Part shown: positions 1-9,835 of the stretch, piece after piece | How positions within the stretch are numbered: the stretch's first letter is position 1 | Layout of the letters: each line of letters begins with the position of its first letter | Source of the DNA: Xenorhabdus lircayensis | Lineage (GTDB): Bacteria > Pseudomonadota > Gammaproteobacteria > Enterobacterales > Enterobacteriaceae | Reading direction: 5' to 3' | Assembly (NCBI RefSeq): GCF_016306625.1 | Contig: NZ_JACOII010000053.1 | Coordinates: 1-64,000, forward strand | Length of the DNA stretch: 64,000 nucleotides | The notes under the pieces: model-generated | Seen by the model: only the letters and a program-made list of their open reading frames with translations | Told to the model about the DNA's origin: nothing | Databases searched by the model: none | Translations under genes and position numbers: made by a program

Positions 1-83
1 AACCATTTAATACATGACCAAAGCTGAGGCATGAAAGATGAAGGGTATATATGATTAAAGGCATCTAAAGAGGATGATAAGTT

Positions 84-590
84 ATGGCAATTCTAGATAT
101 ACTCACAATCCCAGATGAAAGACTGAGAAAAAAATGTGTTGATGTCACTGATTTTGATAAAGTCCAAACGCTGATTGATGACATGTTGGAGACAATGTAT
201 AACACCGATAATGGAATTGGTTTAGCGGCACCACAGGTTGGTCGTCAAGAAGCGGTTTTGATCATTGATCTTTCACCAAACCGTGATCAGCCAATGGTTT
301 TGGTCAATCCTGAGATTGTTGAAAAAGAGCGTCGTGTAGTGAATCAGGAAGGTTGCCTGTCGATACCGGGATATTGTGCGGATGTAGAAAGGTTTGAAAA
401 AGTGAAGGTAGAAGCACTGGATCGTCACGGTAAGCCGATTACGATAGAAAGCGACGATTTTCTGTCGATTGTGATGCAGCATGAAATCGATCACTTACAT
501 GGCATTATTTTTATCGATTACCTGTCACCCTTGAAAAGGCAAATGGCACTGAAAAAAGTGAAGAAATATCTAAGCAGTAGGAAAAATTAA
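84..590 (+). CDS. def: Peptide deformylase (type I), stand-alone copy
   Basis: This is a 168-aa metallo-hydrolase that removes the N-formyl group from nascent polypeptides at the ribosome. All three family motifs are visible: GIGLAAPQVG (motif 1), EGCLSIPG (motif 2, with the metal-binding Cys) and QHEIDHLHG (motif 3, the HExxH metal site with the catalytic Glu). Length matches E. coli Def (169 aa). The ATG is preceded by AGAGGATG at a good distance. It is not followed by fmt, the usual partner of the housekeeping def, and its neighbours are an unrecognised gene and mutH, so I infer a second, paralogous copy. Such copies sometimes accompany natural deformylase inhibitors, but nothing here proves that role. 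Confidence 0.93.
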   Translation: MAILDILTIPDERLRKKCVDVTDFDKVQTLIDDMLETMYNTDNGIGLAAPQVGRQEAVLIIDLSPNRDQPMVLVNPEIVEKERRVVNQEGCLSIPGYCADVERFEKVKVEALDRHGKPITIESDDFLSIVMQHEIDHLHGIIFIDYLSPLKRQMALKKVKKYLSSRKN

Positions 591-756
591 TAGAGAGAGA
601 ATAAAGAAATGTAATTATTTCTTAATGATATTATACCATTGCTCAATATTGAGATTTTATATATTGCTATGATTTAAATTATTAATGATAAACATGCATA
701 AAAAAGCTTAAAATTCATTTACTGGATAAAATAATTAGCCAGTTGTGATCAATGTT

Positions 757-783
757 TATACCCAATAGATTTCGAGTTACAGC
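757..783 (+). repeat. Partial dispersed repeat (TATACCCA..GATTTC.AGTT.CAG family)
   Basis: The stretch TATACCCAATAGATTTCGAG followed by TTACAGC matches 53644-53669 at about 22 of 26 positions and the ends of the hairpin element at 45761-45835. It looks like one arm of a degenerate intergenic palindromic repeat. Confidence 0.55.
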
Positions 784-869
784 TAACAAAGATGTAGTTT
801 GAAAAATAGAAGGTGTATCTGATGGAATTTAAATGATTTGATGGTAATGATATAAGTAGGGGAACTATT

Positions 870-1268
870 GTGATCGAAAGAAGTAATATTGCGCACTATC
901 AACAACCTAATTTTTCCATTGATCTGAACCTGATAGATACAACTGATGCCAAGACGGGGACTTATTTGATGATATTGGAGGCAGAGGGAATTAGAGATGC
1001 TCAGGTTCCCTCAGTCAAAGTTGGTAGTAAAATGGAATATGTTCATATTCTATCAACTGCCTGTAGTAATGAGTTCGCATGTGCCATTTATATCAGAAAT
1101 AGGGGCAATAGCAGCTATCCACTCGTTGGTACTATCTATCTTAGCTATCATCCGTCATCCGGGCTTGTTGACATTACTACAGTGAAGATCTCTCCAGAAT
1201 CTCAGTTAGACCTGGATATAGATAGGATGGATAACACTACGTTTGACTTTAAACTGAAAGCAAAATAA
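870..1268 (+). CDS. Hypothetical protein, 132 aa, predicted beta-rich
   Basis: I do not recognise this protein. It starts at a GTG preceded by AGTAGGGGA, which is a good ribosome binding site. There is no signal peptide or membrane segment. The sequence alternates hydrophobic and polar residues, which suggests a small beta-sandwich (for example YPLVGTIYLSYHP and VDITTVKISPESQLDLDI). It contains two cysteines in the middle (residues about 66 and 71) and an acidic, charged C-terminus. It is a single-gene unit in an AT-rich accessory stretch between a deformylase paralogue and mutH. A secreted or inclusion-type beta protein is possible, but that is only a guess from composition. The gene is probably real because it has a good ribosome binding site and no competing frame. 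Confidence 0.6.
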   Translation: MIERSNIAHYQQPNFSIDLNLIDTTDAKTGTYLMILEAEGIRDAQVPSVKVGSKMEYVHILSTACSNEFACAIYIRNRGNSSYPLVGTIYLSYHPSSGLVDITTVKISPESQLDLDIDRMDNTTFDFKLKAK

Positions 1269-1300
1269 AGCACTCCGGGTTTTTGTATCAAAATTAGCAG

Positions 1301-1322
1301 GGTGGCCATTTGGTAGGCCACC
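1301..1322. terminator. GGTGGCC/GGCCACC hairpin between convergent genes
   Basis: A perfect 7-bp stem (1301-1307 with 1316-1322) and an 8-nt loop lie between the hypothetical gene (+) and mutH (-). There is no strong T-run on either side, so it may be a weak bidirectional terminator. Confidence 0.4.
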
Positions 1323-1493
1323 GAATAATTGCATGACTTATCTGTTACTTATTGTGGGATAAAATGGTTTGGCTGTCTGCTGCAAAACTTCACTATCACG
1401 CGGCGCCACCAATTCTACATTGCCACGAATCAATTCAATATTTGCCTTTTGCGGGTTCATCGTCACTTTAGGAAAATGAGACTTACGGAATAT

Positions 1494-2180
1494 TTATTGG
1501 TGCAAGAAGAAATGGCGGGCCAATATTGGTGCCGTAAAATTTTTCTTCAAATAAAAACCTCTGGGCAGTGTCATGATTGGCTGACCATATTCTCCTATCG
1601 CTTCTGTCAGTGCCCGGCTATTGGCGGCTTTGGGACGCAATTGCAGCACTTCACCATGACGGGCAGTGATGCTCTCGACTTTGCCTAATACAATGAGATC
1701 CATGAGTTCTTCCCAATCGCGTTGTAGAAATTCTTCCTCAATCGCATTTGGGCTCCAAAGCAGTGGAGAACCCACACGGCGTTCGGAAAGAGGAATGTTC
1801 CTTTCTCCTTCAACAGGTATCCACAGGACACGGGATAATTTCCGCCTGACGTGACAATTTTCCCATGTAACGCCACTGTTACCCGTTAAAGGGGCTACGC
1901 AGACAAAAGTTGTTTCCAATGGCGAACCGTTTCTATCTACAGGGATCGTTTTCAGTTCGATACCGATATGTTCAAAATCTTGTTCGGGCTTACTGCCTGC
2001 GTCTGCGCCTAAATAATACTCAAGCAACATGCCTACCCAGCCTTTGTCACGCTTTAAATTGGGAGGAATGGAAAGTTTAGCTCGTGCAGCGAGTTCACCC
2101 ATAGATAAACCTGCCAGAGAGTGGGCGCGTTCGAATAATTGTTGCTCATTTTCGGGTGGTGCTGGCGGTGTAAAGTACAT
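1494..2180 (-). CDS. mutH: DNA mismatch repair endonuclease MutH
   Basis: This 228-aa protein nicks the unmethylated strand at hemimethylated GATC sites during methyl-directed mismatch repair, activated by MutS and MutL. The catalytic residues are visible: Glu54 (in GMLLEYYLG), Asp68 (EQDFEHIG) and the ExK pair Glu75/Lys77 (GIELKT), each two positions earlier than Glu56/Asp70/Glu77/Lys79 of E. coli. Length matches the family. The gene stands alone here, unlike its E. coli setting, which marks the left part of this window as rearranged relative to E. coli. Presence of mutH implies a Dam/SeqA-type enterobacterial methylation system. Confidence 0.97.
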   Translation of the reverse strand: MYFTPPAPPENEQQLFERAHSLAGLSMGELAARAKLSIPPNLKRDKGWVGMLLEYYLGADAGSKPEQDFEHIGIELKTIPVDRNGSPLETTFVCVAPLTGNSGVTWENCHVRRKLSRVLWIPVEGERNIPLSERRVGSPLLWSPNAIEEEFLQRDWEELMDLIVLGKVESITARHGEVLQLRPKAANSRALTEAIGEYGQPIMTLPRGFYLKKNFTAPILARHFFLHQ

Positions 2181-2768
2181 GTTATAGAATATATTTTTTT
2201 CTGGTTAAAAAGTGTTCACGTGGATTCTTGGAAGTCATTATTAAATTATCATTACCCTGCTTGTTTTTATAATAGCATGATATAAAAGATTTTTTAATTT
2301 ATGTTCTCTGCATTAAAAATAAACTTGTTATGATTGTTCACCTATTCCCAGTGATAATAAACAGGATCTTACACCATGTTATCCACAGATTTATGGGATA
2401 AGTGATAGAAAGTGAGATCACTGGTTTGATTTACAGCTCTAATGAGCGATGTTTTCTACAAAAATAGGCGATTTTTGTTTAACTAAAAGGCATATCCTGT
2501 GGATAAATTCATCATTGATTGATCTTTGCTCAGTGTGAGTAAAGATGAAAATTTTGATGAGTAATATGCGTTGTAAAACGGGGTATAAAATGTATTAAGA
2601 TAATGAAAAATAATGGGTATTTATTTGCTCTTATGGAGAGTGATAAAATACATAAGAAAAGTATACCCGTTTTACCCCTCACTTTTTCACATACATATCC
2701 ACAGAAAAAGTGAATAAAATGGTTCTTGCCAGACAACGAATGTTTATAACTTTAGCTTTTTCTGTGAA
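2181..2768. other. 588-bp AT-rich gap with two perfect DnaA boxes
   Basis: No convincing gene is present. The 9-mer TTATCCACA (a perfect strong DnaA box) occurs at 2379-2387 on the plus strand and as TGTGGATAA at 2498-2506 on the minus strand. A one-mismatch version, ATATCCACA, is at 2695-2703. GATC sites fall at 2365, 2417 and 2520, among AT-rich runs. DnaA binding is expected from the box sequence; any replication or titration role is inference. Confidence 0.5.
2573..2675. repeat. Imperfect long inverted repeat (about 103 bp)
   Basis: The left arm 2573-2596 (GTAAAACGGGGTATA, then ATGTATT) is complementary to the right arm 2647-2675 (AATACAT, then TATACCCGTTTTAC). There is one extra G and a short unpaired spacer. 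The loop is about 50 nt. The element encodes nothing recognisable and could be a miniature mobile element or a cruciform. Confidence 0.5.
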
Positions 2769-4416
2769 TTATCCTTCTGGAGGAGTAAACCACGCTGATT
2801 TAAAATCAAACCATCCAAAGGTATTCATTTTTACCCCTCTCATACTGCGTTGACCCTGTAATTCGAGCCAATGATGAAATAATGGGTGTAGCCAGTGTTG
2901 ATCAATGATGTTTTTGCACCAATCTTCAACGGATAGATTGTTTTTTCTCCATAGAGATGCTTCCTTTGTTAAGTCACTGCCCAGACACTTTTTCAACAAT
3001 GGCATTTCATAAAGAGTGGCAAACAGCGAAAATTCCAAGGGTTTGTAAAAGTTGGCCGTAGCCAGCCAGATATCGCTTTCGGTATCGCCATTGAACCACG
3101 TATCGTAATCGACAATTTTGATCTCCAATTCCACCCCATATTTAGCCAGAATGACTTGCAGAATTTGGCTTATCGTATGGTATTCGTGGTGCTGGTGATA
3201 CAGCGTTACGGTAATTGTTGAGATATCTTCCGGTTTCGGACGTGGTGGCACCAGTTTGCTATGATGCCAGCGCAATAATAGCCCATAAGCGGGTGACCAG
3301 TGGCGCTGATAGAAAGGAGAACATGATGGGAGTGAGTAAACTACAGAGCCAGTCACGGACGTCTTCCCGTGCACACTTGGCGGAGCGGTGATCGTTAAGT
3401 AGGAAATAGCAGCCTTCTTCCATTCTACTATCTAGCGAATTATTACTGCTGCCATCGCTTTCCAGATGCAGGGTGGTACAAACTAACTTTTCTGTCAATT
3501 CTGGATGTATCCAGATGTTGACTTCATCAAGCAGAGCCCTGAAGCCAAAATAGTGATCAAATGCCTTGATTTTGAGTTTTTGCGCATCATTGGCAACAAC
3601 TTGATAAGGCCCAGTACCTATGGGATGGCGGGCGAAATTTGGTAGGGTTTGCCATTCCTGCGGTAAGATCATGGCATGGGGGCTTCCCATCAGGAAATCA
3701 AACCGAGAATCGGCTTCGTGAAGAAAAATATCTACAACATGTGGAGTATTGGAAGTCACTTCGTTGATGTGGGAGAAAAGGGGAAACGTTTTTAGATGTT
3801 CCAATGAGCTGATGATATCGCTCATTTGCAGCTCCCGGCCATGATGAAAATAGATGGCGGGACGGAGGTAAAATCGCCAATGGTTATCGGCCATTTTTTG
3901 CCAGTGATGAGCGAGATCACCTTCGACTTCCTCTTTTTCCTCATTTATACGAAGCAGCCCATTGAATATTTGGCGGATAAGGTGGACTTCTGAGCGCCGA
4001 AGCGGCGTGTTAGGCAGCAAGTTGGGAAATGGGCGGTAATAAATAATACGTAAGGTGTTTTTTCCTTGGCTGAAATTGCGTTCAAGTTGTGACAGCACCA
4101 TTTGGCGAATCGCATTTTTATCCCCCATCATATGAACGAGTTGCTCAATATTTTCCTGTTCGAATAATTTTTCTGCGCGTTGTTGCTGAAGTTCCAATCC
4201 ACTGCGAATGAAGTGAAGCTGAGAGCGTTTTCCCCGTCCGGCTTCTGCATGCCATTGCAACCAGCCGGCTTGCTGCATGTTATTCAACAAAGAACGGATG
4301 TGACGACGTGAGCAATGCAGAATATCTGCCAGTGATTGCAAGGTGGTTTCAGTCTTTTTGCCTTGATAGTGTTGCCATAATCGAATGAATTGTTGTTGTA
4401 AGCGAGGGTTCGGCAT
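2769..4416 (-). pseudogene. sgrR: sgrR, frameshifted (glucose-phosphate stress regulator)
   Basis: SgrR is a transcription factor with an N-terminal winged helix-turn-helix and a C-terminal solute-binding-like domain that activates the sRNA SgrS during sugar-phosphate stress. The first 370 or so residues are in one frame and include the DNA-binding segment (LHCSRRHIRSLLNNMQQAGW) and blocks such as HPIGTGPYQV. The C-terminal part is in another frame, from about YQRHWSPAYGLLLRWHH to WFDFKSAWFTPPEG. The frame changes near 3310-3330, after VRDWLCSLLTP. Compared with my recollection of E. coli SgrR (551 aa), about 14 nt seem missing there. No long homopolymer lies at the break, which favours a real mutation over a read error. 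As written, translation would give a 385-aa protein with an aberrant tail that lacks the distal ligand-binding lobe. Confidence 0.88.
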
Positions 4417-4482
4417 AAAAGGGGAACTCCACTGATTTTTTCATCAATTTTTGTTTCCTTATATTAAGCCGATAATGAGTAG

Positions 4483-4584
4483 GAATTAAAGTAGTTCAGA
4501 AGAGAGAACTTTTCTCACTGACTCCCGATTTTTTTGAGTAATGGTATTTTTGCCAGCCAGTAAGTGATCTTACTGGCTTTTTTT
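4483..4584 (+). ncRNA. sgrS: Probable SgrS-type small RNA (short form)
   Basis: It is divergent from sgrR, exactly where SgrS lies in E. coli. The stretch TGAGTAATGGT at 4535-4545 differs at one position from the TGAGTATTGGT core of E. coli SgrS that pairs with the ptsG translation start. It is followed at once by a GC-rich intrinsic terminator ending in seven T, as Hfq-dependent sRNAs need. A GATAAT -10 element at 4471-4476 sets the 5' end near 4483, so the RNA would be about 100 nt. That is too short to hold the SgrT peptide. Boundaries are estimated. Confidence 0.6.
4556..4584 (+). terminator. Intrinsic terminator of the SgrS-like RNA
   Basis: GCCAGTAAG and CTTACTGGC form a perfect 9-bp stem with a TGAT loop, followed by seven T. 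Orientation is plus, towards the 3' end of leuB. Confidence 0.85.
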
Positions 4585-4640
4585 GTTGGATAGATAAGAA
4601 GGAATTTGCCAACGTTAGCGAAGAAAAACGGGTTGACTCT

Positions 4641-7384
<2,744 letters not shown>

Positions 7385-7437
7385 ATTTTGCTCCTGTCAA
7401 ATAGGCGATGATATTTTATTTTTGAGCGCCGGCCGGT

Positions 7438-7467
7438 AAAAAAAAACCCGCGCCGTGCGCGGGTTTT
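7438..7467 (-). terminator. leu operon attenuator
   Basis: Read on the minus strand, ACCCGCGC and GCGCGGGT form a GC-rich stem with an ACG loop followed by nine T. It lies between the leader peptide and leuA, as expected for transcription attenuation by leader-peptide translation. Confidence 0.9.
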
Positions 7468-7497
7468 CTTGTTTCTGTGGAGGTTAACTTAACTCTG

Positions 7498-7578
7498 TTA
7501 TTCACCCACCAACATACCGACACCGCGCACATTAAAGGCGATGAGTAGTAGGCTTAGTAGGCGAATAGAGTGAATCAT
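7498..7578 (-). CDS. leuL: leu operon leader peptide (26 aa)
   Basis: A minus-strand ATG at 7576-7578 opens a 26-codon frame reading MIHSIRLLSLLLIAFNVRG and ending GVGMLVGE. It has five Leu codons in six positions, four of them CTA and one CTC, just upstream of the attenuator. Ribosome stalling at these codons when leucyl-tRNA is scarce would block terminator formation. The sequence differs from E. coli LeuL (28 aa), but layout and codon clustering are the same. Confidence 0.9.
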   Translation of the reverse strand: MIHSIRLLSLLLIAFNVRGVGMLVGE

Positions 7579-7631
7579 GTGAGCTAACCTTTATAAATTT
7601 GTTAATCAAGTTTTAATTGTCGGCGTATTTA

Positions 7632-7660
7632 TAGATACGTTATCTGAAAAACAATGTCAA
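7632..7660 (-). promoter_or_regulatory. leuLAB promoter
   Basis: On the minus strand a perfect TTGACA (7655-7660) is 17 bp from TATCTA (7632-7637), about 50 bp upstream of the leuL start. This is a strong sigma-70 type promoter. Confidence 0.75.
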
Positions 7661-8456
7661 GAAGTAAAAGTGTAAATTTAAGGTGAATCATGCTCATTGT
7701 TGATTGTTAATTGAACTCACTTTAGACTTGGTGACTATTTTTTACATTTTTAGTGATGTTTTTATCTATTTTTCATATCTATATATGGAGTAAAATCCGG
7801 CTCTGATGGATGATAAATTTGGTATCTGTTGTTTTATACAGTCATTTTATGTGATTTTTTATGCGACTGTTTTAATTCGAACGTTTAACTACGACTGTTT
7901 TAATGCGGATATGCACTGATAGGTTCTAAGGGACAAGGATAAGATGGGTATTAACCACAGTGTTTCTAGGTTTTCTAGGTTAAGAAATCATAACTATATA
8001 GAATATTAATAAATTGTGTCTCGATATATTGGAAGAACTAATTTCTGATTAATGTTTTGGATCATTTTCCTGATAGATAATATTAATAGAGAGTTCTGTA
8101 ATTAGTTGGAATACAGTAATTTTATTGTGAATTTTTTCTGCTCTTCATGTTGACATTATTGATTGCCCGATCGTTTGGGACGTAAATCGTTAGTGTCAGT
8201 CGAGTTACTTTTATTCATATATAAATAATTAATATTCATGCTTATAAAAATATTACGGCTACGTAGATAAGAATGCATTGGTTATGTGTGTTTGTTTTTT
8301 GTACAAGGATGAATCTCAATTTACTTTCCAAGAAATTGGGATAATTGATCTTATTAATTGGTAAGGCTGTTTACGGTGTCAAAATGTTGCATTTGGAAAC
8401 CGCCAATACTCTATTATTTAATGAGATCACTGCTATAAGTTTAGTGGAGTGAAATA
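7661..8456. other. Long AT-rich leuL-leuO intergenic region
   Basis: No gene is seen. The stretch is strongly AT-rich with many A/T tracts, the kind of sequence bound by H-NS in the E. coli leuO region. H-NS silencing and LeuO autoregulation here are inference. Confidence 0.5.
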
Positions 8457-9404
8457 ATGACTGAATACAACTCAGTAACTACAGGAAAAAAAGAATCATG
8501 CGATGTTCAATTGCGCAGTGTAGATCTCAATTTGCTTACTGTTTTTGATGCCGTAATGCAAATGCAGAATATTACACGTGCAGCTCAGGCATTGGGAATG
8601 TCGCAACCGGCTGTCAGTAATGCGGTAGCACGTTTGAAGACGATGTTTGATGATGAATTATTTGTTCGCTATGGCCGTGGTATTCAGCCAACGGCAAGAG
8701 CAAAGCAGCTCTTCGGGCCACTCAGACAGGCACTTCAAATTGTTCATAATGAATTGCCCGGGGTGGGATTTGATCCCGATAATAGCACTAGGGTATTTAA
8801 CCTATCTATTTGTAGTCCACTTGATATTCGTTTAGCTGCTCAAATTGTTGGGCAAATAAAAAAACATTCTTCTAATATCGAAGTTGTCATTAAAACACAA
8901 ATTAGTGATGATATTGAGAAGCAATTAAAATATCAGGAAATAGAATTTGTTATCAGTTATACCCAATTAGATAACTCTGATTTCCATAATTATCCTCTGT
9001 TTAATGATGAATTGGTTCTCGCGGTTTCTAAACATCATCCTAGAATTGGTAAGAAAATTACCCAGCAGCAGTTGCTGGAAGAAAGGCATGCCATTGTTGC
9101 ATTGGATAATGCAGATTCATTCAGTAAGCCTTACTATGAAAGTAATGAATTATTGCGTTCTATTTCTTATCAGGGAACGGATTTAAATAGTGTTCTTAAT
9201 ATTGTATCTCAAACCTATTTAGTTGCTATTGTGCCAAAATGGATGGTTGAGCATTATTCTGAACAGTTAAACATTTGTTCAGTATCTCTGCCCAATGGTC
9301 GAGTTTCTCGCCCTTGCTATTTGATATGGCATGGTTCAACCGATCGGGATAAAGGTCATCAGTGGATGAAATCGCTACTGAGTCATCTTGGTGAACGAGA
9401 ATAA
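8457..9404 (+). CDS. leuO: LysR-type global regulator LeuO
   Basis: LeuO is a 315-aa LysR-family transcription factor that antagonises H-NS at many loci. In Xenorhabdus and Photorhabdus it is known as a regulator of secondary metabolism. The N-terminal winged helix-turn-helix lies at residues 20-80 (LLTVFDAVMQMQNITRAAQA, then GMSQPAVSNAVARLK), and the C-terminal half is the effector-binding domain. The start fits E. coli LeuO, which also has a polar N-terminal extension before the helix-turn-helix. It is divergent from leuLAB across an AT-rich gap, as in E. coli. Confidence 0.95.
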   Translation: MTEYNSVTTGKKESCDVQLRSVDLNLLTVFDAVMQMQNITRAAQALGMSQPAVSNAVARLKTMFDDELFVRYGRGIQPTARAKQLFGPLRQALQIVHNELPGVGFDPDNSTRVFNLSICSPLDIRLAAQIVGQIKKHSSNIEVVIKTQISDDIEKQLKYQEIEFVISYTQLDNSDFHNYPLFNDELVLAVSKHHPRIGKKITQQQLLEERHAIVALDNADSFSKPYYESNELLRSISYQGTDLNSVLNIVSQTYLVAIVPKWMVEHYSEQLNICSVSLPNGRVSRPCYLIWHGSTDRDKGHQWMKSLLSHLGERE

Positions 9405-9835
9405 AACAAAACGTACGAAATCTAGGGCCTATCCCGATAGTGATGACTGGGATAAGGCTCTTAGTCAGAATCTGTTTTATTAGACCTCATGTTGTCTGGC
9501 ATCACTGTTATAGGAGCGACTTCTTGATGGTGATGATAGTCAATAGTAGATAATATCATCTTATGAAACAGATTTTTTATTGAACAAATTGTAGGCGTGT
9601 CTGTGAATTTTCACTGCATTAGCTCTTGCCACGATATTTATCTCTGTTTATCCATATTTATTCGATAAATCCTGCAAATATTCTCCTTTTCAGAGGGAGA
9701 AGATATTAAAAATACACTTTCCCCTTTTACGAGGAATAGGTAGACTGCGCGAAAATAGCTAACATCTGTAAGCTGAACAGTGGGCAGTACGCTTGCTGAA
9801 TACGCTGAACTAAAATATTTATACAGGAATATATT
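9405..9835. other. leuO to acyl-CoA synthetase gap
   Basis: No gene is seen in this 431-bp gap. An imperfect inverted repeat GGGCCTATCCC/GGGATAAGGCTC at about 9425-9461 follows leuO and could end its transcript, though it lacks a long T-run. Confidence 0.4.

Noticed and set aside
1329-1688. 119-aa plus-strand open frame
   Set aside because: It runs antisense into mutH and has no supporting motif.
2181-2768. Possible chromosomal oriC
   Set aside because: Only two perfect DnaA boxes are present, there are no recognisable AT-rich 13-mers in array, and the neighbours (mutH, sgrR) are not mnmG, mioC or dnaA.
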